DNA from: Kitasatospora sp. MAA4
Lineage (GTDB): Bacteria; Actinomycetota; Actinomycetes; Streptomycetales; Streptomycetaceae
Assembly: GCF_029893355.1 (NCBI RefSeq)
Contig: NZ_JARZAI010000001.1
Span: forward strand, 310,001-374,000
DNA: 64,000 nucleotides
Reading direction: 5' to 3'
The notes beneath the pieces are model-generated. The model was not told where the DNA came from. It saw only the letters and a list, made by a program, of their open reading frames with translations, and did no database searches. Numbering within the stretch: the stretch's first letter is position 1; every line of letters begins with the position of its first letter. The position numbers and the translations under genes are program-made. This document shows, piece after piece, positions 42,019 to 51,376 of the stretch.

Positions 42019-42708
42019 GTGGACAGCATCACCTTCGGCCGCGTCACCGTCACCCTGCCCACTCTGGACGAGCCCGGCCTCTACCTGTCCAACGTCACCT
42101 CCCTGGACTCCGCCCGGGGCATCGTCCAGGACTTCCAGTACGGCGACGCCGACCTGCGAGACCTGGACCTGGCCGACACCAGCCTCATCACCGGCCGCGT
42201 CAGGGGGCTGCGGGCCGACCGCGTCCAGCTCGACAAGGTCCGCCTGGACTCCGTCGAGTTCGACACCTGCGACCTGGCCACCGCCCGCATCGCCGACAGC
42301 AAGTTGTCCCGCGTCGTCTTCCGCAACTGCAAGATCATGGGTGCCAGCCTCACCGGCGTGGCCCTGGACAACGTGCTCTTCGAGAACTGCAAGCTCGACT
42401 ACGCGAGCTTCGAGCAGGTCCGGGCCACCGGGCCGGTCGCGTTCTCCAAGTGCGTGCTCACCGAAGCATCGTTCACCGGCTGCGACCTGACCGGTGCGGT
42501 CCTGGACGCGTGCACACTGCGGTTGGCCGAGTTCGGGCGAGGCAAGTACCAGGGCCTGGACTTGCGCGGCAACGACCTGACCTCGCTGCGCGGCCTCGCC
42601 CACCTCGCCAAGGTGGTCATCGACCGGGCCCAGCAGTCCGAGCTCGCCGAAGCCCTGATCGCGGAGCTGGACGTGACCTTCGGCGACACCCTGAACCAGC
42701 GCCGGTGA
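42019..42708 (+). CDS. pentapeptide-repeat-like protein
   Basis: 229 residues from GTG. From residue 35 on, five-residue periodicity with a central Leu/Phe is clear: DADLRDLDLADTSL, DKVRLDSVEFDTCDL, CKIMGASLTGVALDNVLFENC, SKCVLTEASFTGCDLTGA. Pentapeptide-repeat proteins form a square beta-helix that mimics DNA, and some protect DNA gyrase from toxic peptides. Next to a peptide-maturase operon the simplest idea is self-protection or partner binding; sequence alone cannot decide. The final 40 residues are helical. Confidence 0.82.
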   Translation: MDSITFGRVTVTLPTLDEPGLYLSNVTSLDSARGIVQDFQYGDADLRDLDLADTSLITGRVRGLRADRVQLDKVRLDSVEFDTCDLATARIADSKLSRVVFRNCKIMGASLTGVALDNVLFENCKLDYASFEQVRATGPVAFSKCVLTEASFTGCDLTGAVLDACTLRLAEFGRGKYQGLDLRGNDLTSLRGLAHLAKVVIDRAQQSELAEALIAELDVTFGDTLNQRR

Positions 42709-42730
42709 CCCGAACCGGGAGGAGCCCGGA

Positions 42731-43447
42731 TTGAACCTCGCCATCGCCCACACCGACCCCGCCGCCCTCATCGCCCGCTGCGAGACCACCGGGGTCCGCA
42801 TCGCTGCCGGTGAGCCGGAGTACGAGTCAGGGGCCGTCCTTCCGGCCGGCCCCTGGCAACCGCTGACGGCCGACCTGGCCGCACGGCTCAAGCCCAGCGC
42901 CCAGACCGACGACGACACGCTGGTCGAGCTGGTCAAGCTCCCCGACGGCCCGGTGCCCGCGAGCCTGGCGGCGCTGGCCGACCCGCTCGGAGATCCAGAC
43001 GCCGTTCACCTCGGCCAAGCCGCCAGCCCTGCCAAGGCCCTGACCACCACTCCCAACTACCAGGACGGCCGACGCATCGGACTGCACGTCGACAACTGGG
43101 ACCGCCTGGACTACGAGTCCAAGCACACCGGCCGACGGCGCCTGTGCTTCAACCTCGGCCCCGGAACCCGCTACCTCCTGCTCGCCGACCTCGACATCCG
43201 CACCATCTGCCGCACCCTCTACTCCGACCCCGCCGGCCGCTACCCGCACACCGACGACCTGCGGGCCTACGTCGCCGGTCGACAGCCGCTGCGGGTCTTC
43301 CGCATCCGCCTGGCGCCGGGAGAGGGTTACATCGCGCCAACCGAACTGCTGCCCCACGACGGCTCGACGGAGGACCAACCCGAGCCGTCCATGGCAGCGT
43401 TCTGGCTCGGCCATTGGCCGCGCGGCAGCCTCACCGCTCTGGTCTGA
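42731..43447 (+). CDS. possible 2-oxoglutarate/Fe(II)-type oxygenase of the triceptide operon
   Basis: 238 residues from a TTG start supported by GGGAGGAG five bases upstream. A candidate iron triad is HVD in RRIGLHVDNWDRLD with the distal His in APTELLPHDGSTED, separated by about 95 residues; RRLCFNLGPGTRYLLLADL lies between. This is the layout of double-stranded beta-helix oxygenases, though it does not match a family I can name. As the last gene of the operon it could beta-hydroxylate Asp or Asn of the triceptide core. Moderate confidence in the fold, low in the substrate. Confidence 0.55.
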   Translation: MNLAIAHTDPAALIARCETTGVRIAAGEPEYESGAVLPAGPWQPLTADLAARLKPSAQTDDDTLVELVKLPDGPVPASLAALADPLGDPDAVHLGQAASPAKALTTTPNYQDGRRIGLHVDNWDRLDYESKHTGRRRLCFNLGPGTRYLLLADLDIRTICRTLYSDPAGRYPHTDDLRAYVAGRQPLRVFRIRLAPGEGYIAPTELLPHDGSTEDQPEPSMAAFWLGHWPRGSLTALV

Positions 43448-43535
43448 CCTCTGGTGAACGGAACCGGGTAAGCCTGGGGCATGCCCTTCCTGTTCGGCGT
43501 GCCGGCGTGCCCTGTGCCGCTGCCTAGGTTGGCCG

Positions 43536-44300
43536 CTATGCGGCGTAGGTGACTCCGTCGAACGTGAATGCCCCACTGCGCGAGATCGGTACGGCGATGG
43601 GCTCGGCGACGCCGGTCGTGGAGTCGACCACTCCGAAGCCCATCGCCGGGCGGAACGAAGCTGTCGACGTTGCAGTGCGGCGAAGCGTTCCGATCTCGAA
43701 GCCCCAGAGCGTGTCGGCCGTCGGGTCGCCGGCCGGGATCTCTCCGATCAGTGCGAGGCCGCTGGTTCCGCTGCAGATGATGGAGTGTCCGAACCCGCGC
43801 GCGAGCAGGATGGCGAGTGCGCCCGGATAGCGACTGGGGCCAGGGCCGGTCGCGGTGAGGCTCAGCCAGCCCGGTGCGACCGGTTGGATTCCGGCGACGA
43901 CGGCAAGGCCCAGGTCGGAGATGACTGCGGGCCAGCATGGACAGGGGCCGGCTAGGTGGCAGTCCCCGCTTGCTCCAGCCCCGGCCTGGATGACGACGTC
44001 TCCCGAGTAGACGGCGCGCAGCTCGGCAAGGGCACGCGTAGTGCACTCGGAGCCCTTATGAGTCGAACCGGGCTGACTGGCGCTCATGACAACCACTCGG
44101 TCCGGCTGCCAGTCACGAACGAACCGGATCAGGTTCACCACGGCGCGCGGATGGCAGCTGGGTGTCAGCAGGTCTGCGACGACGACCACCCGCTCGCCGA
44201 CGGTCGGCGGCACGTAGCCAGGGCGCGAGCGGAGCAGTTGCGCGAGTGGCGCGTCGGCGTGAGCAGTACGAGGTTCACGGGTCATCACAGGGGGCGGCAT
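43536..44300 (-). CDS. protein of unknown function, possibly a degenerate metallophosphoesterase
   Basis: 254 residues; ATG with no strong ribosome site, and a second ATG 15 bases on is possible. The stretch GERVVVVADLLTPSCHPRAVVNLIRFVRDWQPDRVVVMSAS resembles the start of calcineurin-like phosphoesterases, but the D-x-H and G-D-x-x-D/GNH metal motifs are replaced. The central CHLAGPCPCW has three Cys. The C-terminal half contains repeats of small residues and beta strands (ATSTASFRPAMGFGVVDS). It is convergent with the triceptide operon. Function unknown. Confidence 0.5.
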   Translation of the reverse strand: MPPPVMTREPRTAHADAPLAQLLRSRPGYVPPTVGERVVVVADLLTPSCHPRAVVNLIRFVRDWQPDRVVVMSASQPGSTHKGSECTTRALAELRAVYSGDVVIQAGAGASGDCHLAGPCPCWPAVISDLGLAVVAGIQPVAPGWLSLTATGPGPSRYPGALAILLARGFGHSIICSGTSGLALIGEIPAGDPTADTLWGFEIGTLRRTATSTASFRPAMGFGVVDSTTGVAEPIAVPISRSGAFTFDGVTYAA

Positions 44301-44732
44301 CCCAGGGAGTCGATGGGGATCGGTTCCGTTGCTCCGCAGCAGCCGGGAGCAACTTTGATCAGAAGAGCGAGCGGCCCTTTCTGGCCGTGACTCTAGCTAC
44401 AAAAGCCCAGCTCGGAAACCCCTTGTCTTCACGACTGAGAGTCCCTGAGAAGCAACGATAAATATCGAGACATGAATGACAGGAAAACCGTCCATTCGTC
44501 GCCGCGAGTCCATCGACTCTGCAGGTCAGATGTGACGAGTCGAGGCTGCTCGGCATCACCATCCGCTCCGCTCGAAGATATCCAGACACCTCTTGCAGAT
44601 ATTCTGAGCATGGTCCGCTGCGCGGGGCTAAAGTACTCGCATGACATTTGATGAGGCAGGTGAATCGGCGGCTCGAATAGCTGTCGCACCTACCCTCATC
44701 AAGGTTCGGAAAAGCTGGGGGTGGTCGCGTTG
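44301..44732. other. non-coding region before the relaxase gene (possible oriT)
   Basis: About 430 bases without a supported gene. The middle is richer in A+T than the surroundings and contains several short inverted repeats. Transfer origins usually lie beside the relaxase gene, so this is the best place to look for the nick site. I could not identify it. Confidence 0.35.
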
Positions 44733-47700
44733 ATGACCATCCACAAGCTCACCTCCGGCACCGGCTACACCTACCTGACGCGCCAGGTCGCGGGCGGCGA
44801 CGTACAGCGTCAGCGGGGACAGTCGGCAGCCGAGTACTACACCCAGAAGGGCAACCCCCCGGGCGTCTGGCTCGGGCAAGGTGCGCCCCTGCTCGGACTC
44901 GACGGCACCACCGTGACCGAGGAGCAGATGAAGCTGCTGTACGGCCTGGGACAGCACCCCGAGGCCGAGCGGATCATCGCCGAGCACCTGGCCGCCAACG
45001 TGCGTGCCGACATGAACGACAAGCAGCTCAAGGCCACCCGCGCCGCCGCGATCAAGGCTGCGACCCTCGGCCGCGCCTTCCCCGAGTACAAGGCACTCGA
45101 CCCCTTCGCCGAGCGCGTCGAGAAGCGCCTGGCCGTCATCGAGAAGCAGGCCCAGCGCGAGCCCACCCGGGCCGAGATCAAGAAGATCCAACGCGAGGAG
45201 TCCACCCGGCAGCGGGCCGCGGTCGCGGGCTTCGACGCCGTCTTCGCCCCGGTGAAGTCCGCCGCCGTGCTCTGGGCGCTGGACGAGCGCGAGGAAGTCC
45301 GCGCCGCCGTGCGCGAGGCTCACGAGGCCGCCCGCGATGCCGCGTTCGCGATGCTCGAAGAGCACGCCGCGTTCACCCGCACCGGCAGCACCGGACAGGC
45401 CCAGATCGAGACCAAGGGCCTGATCGCAGTTGCCTTCGACCACTTTGACTCCCGGGCCGGCGACCCCAACCTCCACACCCACGTCGCCATCTCCAACAAG
45501 ATCCAGGGCACCGACGGGAAGTGGCGCTCGCTGGACGCCCGCGCCCTCTACTCCATGACGGTGGCAGCCTCCGAGTTCTACAACTCCCGCTTCGAGACCG
45601 AGCTGTCCGCGCGCTTGGGCGTCACCTTCGAGGCCCGCGAGGACGCCAGCACCAAGCGCCAGCCAGTGCGCGAGATCGTCGGCATCCCCATCGAGGCGAT
45701 CACCCACTTCAGCGCACGCCGGACCGAGATCGAAGCCCGCTACGAGCAGCTGCTGCGCGAGTACCGCCGCGACCACGGGCACGACCCCTCCCGAGGAATG
45801 ACCCACCAGCTCGCCCGCCAGGCCAACCTCGATACCCGCGAGGGTAAGAAGGCCGCCCGCTCCCTTCAGGAGATGCGCGCCGACTGGACCCAGACCGTCA
45901 CCGCCGCCCACGGCGAGGACGTCATCGACCGCGTCATGGCGGCCGTCCCCGCAGGCGGAAGCGCCCCTGCCACCGCCGAGAACGACGAGCAGAAGCCGGT
46001 CGAGATCCCGACCCTGGCTGCTGCCGTGATCACCGCCGTTTCGGAGGAGCGGGCGGTGTGGACGGTGTGGAACCTGCGCGCCCACGCCGAGCGCCTGGCC
46101 CGATCCGAGCACCCCACCACGAGCGCCGAAGAGCACAGCGCCTTGGTCGAGGCGATTGTCAGCGAAGCCGCCTCCCCGGTCCACAGCATCCGCGTTGACG
46201 CCCCTGCGCTGCTGAGCGAGCCCGAGGAGCTGCTGCGCTCCAACGGTGACTCGGTGTTCGTCCAGCACGCCTCCGCCCGGTACACCAGCCGGGACATCAT
46301 CGACGCCGAACGCCGGCTCGTCACCGCAGCCACCACCCCCACCACCAGCGGCCTGAACGCCGCGTTCGTCGGTGCCGCGATCGACGGTTTCGAGGCCCGC
46401 AACCGCGCCCTGGACGAGGGGCAGCGGGCCCTGGTCACCGCGTTCGCGATCGACAACCGGATGCTCGCCGTCGGCCTCGGCCCGGCCGGCTCCGGCAAGA
46501 CCACCGCGATGCAGGCGTACGTCCACGTCGCCGCCCAGGCCGGACAGCGCGTCGTCCCGCTCGCCACCTCCGCCGCAGCCGCCGCCGTCCTCGCCAACGA
46601 CCTCAAGCAGCCCGCCGAGAACCTCCACAAGTTCCTCTGGGAGTACATGGGTGGCAAGTACGCCGGACAGCTCCAAACCGGCCAGAACGTCCCCAAGAGC
46701 CGGGCCAGCTTCGCCCTGAACCCCGGCGACGTCGTCCTGGTGGACGAGGCCGGCATGGCGGGCACCTTCAACCTGGACAACCTCACCCGGATCGCCGCCC
46801 AGCGCGGCGCCACCGTGCGCCTGCTCGGCGACTACCGCCAGCTCGCCTCCGTCGAATCCGGCGGCGCACTGCGCCTGATCGCCGCCGAAGCCGGCGCCGT
46901 CGAACTCACCCAGCTCCACCGGTTCAGCAACAAGGCCGAGGCCGACGCCACCCTCAAGATCCGCGTCGGCGACAACGCCGGACTCGACTTCTACCTCGCC
47001 AACAACCGGGTCGTCGGCGGCTCCCGCACCGCCATGATTGAGGCAGCCTACGAGGGCTGGAAGGCCGACATGCTCGCCGGCCGCACCACGCTGATCAGCG
47101 CCGCCTCCGGAGCCGACGGCACCGCCCTGTCGGCACGCGCCCGCGACGAGCGCGTGGCCGCCCGACAGGTCGAGGCCGACGGCGTCCTGCTGCGCGACGG
47201 CAACCGCGCCGGCAAGGGCGACTGGATCGTCACCCGCGAGAACAACCGCAAGCTCACCACCGCCCGTGCCCGCGACTTCGTCAAGAACGGCGACGCCTGG
47301 CAGATCCTCAAGCGCCACCAGGACGGCTCCCTCAAGGTGCGTCACATGGGTCACCGCGGACGCCTCACCCTGCCCGCCGAGTACGTCGCCACCCACGTCC
47401 AACTGCTCTACGCCTCCACCGTCATGCGCTCCCAGGGCAGCACCGTGGACACCGCCCACCCGCTGGTCACCGAGGACATGACCCGCGAGGACCTGTACGT
47501 CCAGCTCACCCGCGCCCGCCACAAGACCACCATCTACACCGCCACCCACGACCTGCTGCCGTTCGACAACGACGACCAGCTCGACCAGACCAAGCACGAC
47601 CCCGACACCTTCGCCGCCCGCGAGGTACTGGAGCGCGTGCTGGGCCGCGAGGGCGCCCAGCTCTCCGCCACCGACACCATCCGCAACGCCCAGGAGGAAG

Positions 47701-49739
47701 CCGTCTCCCTGGCCACCCTGGCACCCCGCCACCAGCACGCCACCGAGACCCTGACCACCCCCTACTACCAGCAGCTCGTCCACCGACTCCTCGGCCCCGC
47801 CCTCGCCGAGCAGATCACCACCGACGAAGCCTTCACCGCCGTCGCCCGCGCCCTGCGCAACGCCGAAGCCGACGGCTGGCAGCCCGAGCGCCTGATCGCC
47901 GCCGCCACCTGGCGCGGCGACCTGGCCACCGCCGACTCCCCGGCCCAGGCCCTCGCCTGGCGCCTGAACACCATCACCGACGACCGCCCCGCCCCCGCCC
48001 ACCTCAACGCCCCCACCACCGCCGACACCACCCGCTACGCCGCCCTGGTCGCGCAGCTCACCAACCTGCCCGCCCACCGATTCGACCCCGAGAGCGCGAC
48101 CGCCCAACCCGCCGCCCTGCACGTGGCACCCGCCGCCGCCCAGGCCCCCGACGCGCACCCGCACGTCGCCGCCGACACGCTCAATCGCTACGCCGGCTCC
48201 GCCGCCACCGTGCTCAGCACCACCACCGACAAGGTCACCGCCCACCCGCAGTGGCCCCACCTCGCCGGAGCCCTGGCCGCCGCCGAACGCACCGGCCGCG
48301 ACACCACCGCCCTGCTCACCACCGCCGCCACCCAGGCCACCAACGCCAGCGACCCGGTCACCGCCCTGACCCGCGCCGCCCGCACCACCCTGGCCACCGA
48401 CGGCACCCCCGAGAACCACCAGAACACCCCCGCAGCCCTGCGCCACCAGGCCCTGGCCACCGACGTCCTCGGCGACGAGCACGCCACCCGCGCCCGCAAC
48501 GAAAGCACCTGGCCCGCCCTCACCGCCGCCCTGCGCCGCGCCGAGACCGCCGGCCACGAACCCGCCGCCCTGCTGCGCCAGGTGGCCGAGAGCCGCCCGC
48601 TCACCAGCGCCGACAGCCTCAGCCAAGTCCTCGCCTGGCGCATCGGCCGCCACCTCGCCAACGACGCTCCGGCGGCCACAGCCCAGCAGAGCAACCGCGC
48701 CGAGACGGAGCTGTGGCGCACCCTCGCCTGGACTCTCAAGACCATCGAGAACACCGGCACCACTGCGGAGACCGCCCTCTCTGAGGTGACCGGCCGCACC
48801 GCGCTGCCCGAACTGCTCCAGCACGCCCAGCAGCAGGCGCTCGCCCACACCCGCGCCGGCTCCGGCAGGGCCGACCTCCCGGCCTGGATCAGCGCCGTGC
48901 CGCGTTCCACCGCGGCCAACCCGGTCCACCACGAGTACCTCACCGACAGCGCCGCGCTGATCGCCAACCGCTTCACGGTGCTCGCCGAACGCGCGGTGGA
49001 GAACCGCCCGGAGTGGAGCCAGACCCTCGGCGAAGCCCCGCAGGACCCCACCCAGCGCGCCCAGTGGCAGCACCAGCTCGCCGTGGTCGCCGCCTACCGC
49101 GACCAGTACAAGGTCACCGACGACAGCGCCGCCCAGCCCGCCGGCCCCTACATCGAGGAAGGCCGCACCGGTCACGGCGCTTACTGGCAGGCCACCGCAG
49201 CCGCCGTCACCGCCCGGCGCATCGCCACCGCGCCAGCCGCCCCGGCGACCACCGCGGACTCCGACCAGCAGGCCCGCCGCCAGCTCGCCGCCGATGTCTA
49301 CCGAGCCCTGCCCGAGGCCGACCAAGCCGAGATCCTGCGCACCGTCGCCACCCGGACCGGTGCGTCCTGGCTCTCCGGTCGGCCGAGCCTGGACGACGCC
49401 GCGCTGGCCCAGCAGCACGTCGCCGAACACGTCAGCACGGTGCTCGCCGAGCGCCGCCAGCTCACCACCGAAGCGGTCCAGCCCGAACAGCCGCACACGG
49501 AGGAGCGCCGCCAGCCGACCCTCGCCGAACGCCGCCGAGCCGGCCGCCAGGCCGAACGCCAGGCCCACCGCGACCAGCTCCAGCAGCGCGGCGGACAGCC
49601 CACCCGCACCGCGCGGCCTGTGCCGAACCGCAGGGTCGAGCCCGGCGACCAGCGCCAGGTCCAAGCTCCGGCCCAGCGCCCGGCCGAGCAGCGGCAACCG
49701 GTTCAGCCGCGCCCGCACCAGACCCAGCAAGACCAATAG
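44733..49739 (+). CDS. traA: MobF-family conjugative relaxase/helicase (TraA-like)
   Basis: 1668 residues from ATG after GGGGGTGG; a GTG 12 bases upstream is an alternative. The relaxase domain (1-330) has the catalytic Tyr region GYTYLTRQV and the metal-binding His cluster in NLHTHVAI (near 248). The helicase domain (about 560-950) has Walker A GPAGSGKTTAM (near 584), VDEAGMAG, LLGDYRQLASVESGGAL, MRSQGSTVDTAH and LYVQLTRARHKT. The C-terminal 600 residues are Ala-rich and helical. This enzyme would nick oriT and unwind the transferred strand. No TraB or type IV secretion gene is in the window. Confidence 0.93.
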   Translation: MTIHKLTSGTGYTYLTRQVAGGDVQRQRGQSAAEYYTQKGNPPGVWLGQGAPLLGLDGTTVTEEQMKLLYGLGQHPEAERIIAEHLAANVRADMNDKQLKATRAAAIKAATLGRAFPEYKALDPFAERVEKRLAVIEKQAQREPTRAEIKKIQREESTRQRAAVAGFDAVFAPVKSAAVLWALDEREEVRAAVREAHEAARDAAFAMLEEHAAFTRTGSTGQAQIETKGLIAVAFDHFDSRAGDPNLHTHVAISNKIQGTDGKWRSLDARALYSMTVAASEFYNSRFETELSARLGVTFEAREDASTKRQPVREIVGIPIEAITHFSARRTEIEARYEQLLREYRRDHGHDPSRGMTHQLARQANLDTREGKKAARSLQEMRADWTQTVTAAHGEDVIDRVMAAVPAGGSAPATAENDEQKPVEIPTLAAAVITAVSEERAVWTVWNLRAHAERLARSEHPTTSAEEHSALVEAIVSEAASPVHSIRVDAPALLSEPEELLRSNGDSVFVQHASARYTSRDIIDAERRLVTAATTPTTSGLNAAFVGAAIDGFEARNRALDEGQRALVTAFAIDNRMLAVGLGPAGSGKTTAMQAYVHVAAQAGQRVVPLATSAAAAAVLANDLKQPAENLHKFLWEYMGGKYAGQLQTGQNVPKSRASFALNPGDVVLVDEAGMAGTFNLDNLTRIAAQRGATVRLLGDYRQLASVESGGALRLIAAEAGAVELTQLHRFSNKAEADATLKIRVGDNAGLDFYLANNRVVGGSRTAMIEAAYEGWKADMLAGRTTLISAASGADGTALSARARDERVAARQVEADGVLLRDGNRAGKGDWIVTRENNRKLTTARARDFVKNGDAWQILKRHQDGSLKVRHMGHRGRLTLPAEYVATHVQLLYASTVMRSQGSTVDTAHPLVTEDMTREDLYVQLTRARHKTTIYTATHDLLPFDNDDQLDQTKHDPDTFAAREVLERVLGREGAQLSATDTIRNAQEEAVSLATLAPRHQHATETLTTPYYQQLVHRLLGPALAEQITTDEAFTAVARALRNAEADGWQPERLIAAATWRGDLATADSPAQALAWRLNTITDDRPAPAHLNAPTTADTTRYAALVAQLTNLPAHRFDPESATAQPAALHVAPAAAQAPDAHPHVAADTLNRYAGSAATVLSTTTDKVTAHPQWPHLAGALAAAERTGRDTTALLTTAATQATNASDPVTALTRAARTTLATDGTPENHQNTPAALRHQALATDVLGDEHATRARNESTWPALTAALRRAETAGHEPAALLRQVAESRPLTSADSLSQVLAWRIGRHLANDAPAATAQQSNRAETELWRTLAWTLKTIENTGTTAETALSEVTGRTALPELLQHAQQQALAHTRAGSGRADLPAWISAVPRSTAANPVHHEYLTDSAALIANRFTVLAERAVENRPEWSQTLGEAPQDPTQRAQWQHQLAVVAAYRDQYKVTDDSAAQPAGPYIEEGRTGHGAYWQATAAAVTARRIATAPAAPATTADSDQQARRQLAADVYRALPEADQAEILRTVATRTGASWLSGRPSLDDAALAQQHVAEHVSTVLAERRQLTTEAVQPEQPHTEERRQPTLAERRRAGRQAERQAHRDQLQQRGGQPTRTARPVPNRRVEPGDQRQVQAPAQRPAEQRQPVQPRPHQTQQDQ

Positions 49740-49846
49740 GGCCAGCGCCTGCGCTGAACGGCAGCCGCCATTCCCGGATGTTGGTGGCCGGAGCGGGAGG
49801 ACGCACGCTGATCCGCCAAGGCGTCCGCTCCGGAGAAACCCGCCGA

Positions 49847-50605
49847 CTACCGGCTGCCGACCTTGGGCCGTACGGTGCCATGGCACCGTACGGGCCCTGT
49901 CTGCTGACTCCAGACGTGTTCTCCGGACCTGAGGAGCGTCCAGCCCTTCGTGCGGTGCGGCATCAGCTCGCCGACTCCGAGCTGTCCGAGCAGGTGGGCC
50001 GCGAACCTGGCCTTCTCCAGAGCCTGCTGCCTGTCGCGGTCGGCCGTGCTCTTGTAGCCCTCGGCCTTGGCTCCCGCTTCGACGGTCTCCAGACGTTTGC
50101 GTTCCACTTGTTGTCGGGAGCGGGCGGCGGCCTCGATCTCCTCCTCGCTCGCGTCTGGCCTCCCGATACGTTCGAGAGTCCGGGCCATCTTTCGCTGGTA
50201 CTCGATCGTGTTGCGGGCGGCCAAGCTTTCGAAGTGGCTCTTGGCGTTCAACAGGTCTGCGACAGGCGACGGGCATAGGAAAACGGTCAGCCGCCCGTAA
50301 GCGTCGAAGGCACAGTGGTTGTAGTCGGCGGCCTGGGCGATCTGCGCACCGAAGTCCCGGTAGCCCGAGATGCTCTCGGGGAGCTTGAACTCCACTCCGA
50401 GAACTGGGTCCAGGTCGAACCAGCCGGCCGGGTCGCGAGGCCGGACAACAGCGTCCAGGCGCACGGCCTTGCCGCTCGGGTAGCCGCCGGGCACTTCGCG
50501 CTGGATGTGAAAGTGGGGTTCGAGCACAGCAAGGACGTTGTCGGCCAGCTCGCGTTCGTTGGCGTACAAGCCGGGTGCATGCGGTACCAGGTCCCCGTAG
50601 TACAT
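49847..50605 (-). CDS. PD-(D/E)XK nuclease-like protein of the element
   Basis: 252 residues from ATG (a TTG 30 bases upstream is possible). The N-terminal third contains AVRLDAVVRP and, after 20 residues, GVEFKLPES: a D-x-n-E-x-K pattern like that of PD-(D/E)XK nucleases. The middle is a coiled-coil-like helix (EEEIEAAARSRQQVERKRLETVEAGAKAEGYKST). The C-terminal ten residues are coded by a 26-bp palindrome. It converges on the relaxase gene. Role in the element unknown; the fold call rests on short motifs only. Confidence 0.55.
   Translation of the reverse strand: MYYGDLVPHAPGLYANERELADNVLAVLEPHFHIQREVPGGYPSGKAVRLDAVVRPRDPAGWFDLDPVLGVEFKLPESISGYRDFGAQIAQAADYNHCAFDAYGRLTVFLCPSPVADLLNAKSHFESLAARNTIEYQRKMARTLERIGRPDASEEEIEAAARSRQQVERKRLETVEAGAKAEGYKSTADRDRQQALEKARFAAHLLGQLGVGELMPHRTKGWTLLRSGEHVWSQQTGPVRCHGTVRPKVGSR
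49868..49893. repeat. 26-bp perfect palindrome at the 3' end of the nuclease-like gene
   Basis: CCGTACGGTGCCA and its exact complement without a spacer, flanked by GGG and GCCC that extend the symmetry with one bulged base. It sits about 130 bases after the relaxase stop, so it may terminate the convergent transcripts or bind a dimeric protein. Confidence 0.6.
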
Positions 50606-50946
50606 GCAGCCAAGGGTGCTACTGGCCTCCGACAACCGGGAGGGCTATGGGGAGCCCGGCCACTGCATCCGACCAACCGCCAAGGACACCGGTGCTGACT
50701 GCTCTGCCGTCCTGCAGCAGGGAGTTCGGTTGGTCCCACGAGGACTGGGGCCCAACTGCGGCACTGTCAAGACTATCCACGGGTGACCACAGAGACAGGT
50801 GGCACCCGACGTGACACCTAACCGTGCGTGGGATCTTCGTTGTGCCCCAGGAGACCCCACCATGCCCGGTAGTGTGGCCACCGCAGTACGACGGCAACTT
50901 CGGCGGATGTGCCGGGGCTGCAGGTCAACGATCGCTTGGGGGGCGT
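50606..50946. other. intergenic region without a supported gene
   Basis: About 340 bases divergent between the nuclease-like gene and the Trypco1 gene. Apparent frames have no ribosome site or coding composition. It should contain both promoters. Confidence 0.4.
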
Positions 50947-51354
50947 ATGCAGGACTTGGTGGAGTTCACTTTCGTTGACGGAACGGCCGTACTCGTTGAA
51001 GTTGCACCGGTTGTTCAGGCGATTGGTGCTGCTGAGGCTCACCAGCAGTTGCCGGGGGACTCGTCGGTCGGTCCTGTGGGGGTGACGGGACGGGTGGTCC
51101 AACAGGCTGGTCAGACTTTGCGTGAGGCATTCGCGCCAGTTGTCCCAGTGCTGAGCAGCCTTCATGATCAGGTGCGCCGCATGCCCCAAGCTCCCGACGA
51201 GGTATCGGTGGAGTTCGGTGTGAAGCTCACGGCGGGCCTGAAGCTGGCGGTAGTGAGCGGCGGCGAGGCGAGCTTCACGATCTCGGCGAAGTGGAGTCTT
51301 GCTTCCGGGGATTCCGCACAGCTGCCTGAGGTTTCGACCGTAACGACGAGCTGA
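50947..51354 (+). CDS. Trypco1 (CU044_2847-type) protein
   Basis: 135 residues from ATG with GGGGGG upstream. Its pattern is EFTFVDGTAVLVEVAP at the start, a helical middle (VVQQAGQTLREAFAPVVPVLSSL) and the strand set DEVSVEFGVKLTAGLKLAVVSGGEASFTISAKW, which is the trypsin-co-occurring domain 1 pattern. Such proteins are described as partners of trypsin-like peptidases in NTP-dependent conflict systems. It precedes the trypsin-NACHT gene by 22 bases in one operon. Probably a substrate or trigger of the peptidase. Confidence 0.82.
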   Translation: MQDLVEFTFVDGTAVLVEVAPVVQAIGAAEAHQQLPGDSSVGPVGVTGRVVQQAGQTLREAFAPVVPVLSSLHDQVRRMPQAPDEVSVEFGVKLTAGLKLAVVSGGEASFTISAKWSLASGDSAQLPEVSTVTTS

Positions 51355-51376
51355 ACCTGCGGGCAGGTGGGAAACG

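Noticed and set aside
44628..50276. A very long open frame (about 1880 codons) on the reverse strand
   Set aside because: It is the mirror of the relaxase gene. Its sequence is Gly/Val/Ala/Arg low-complexity without motifs, whereas the forward strand has full relaxase and helicase motifs.
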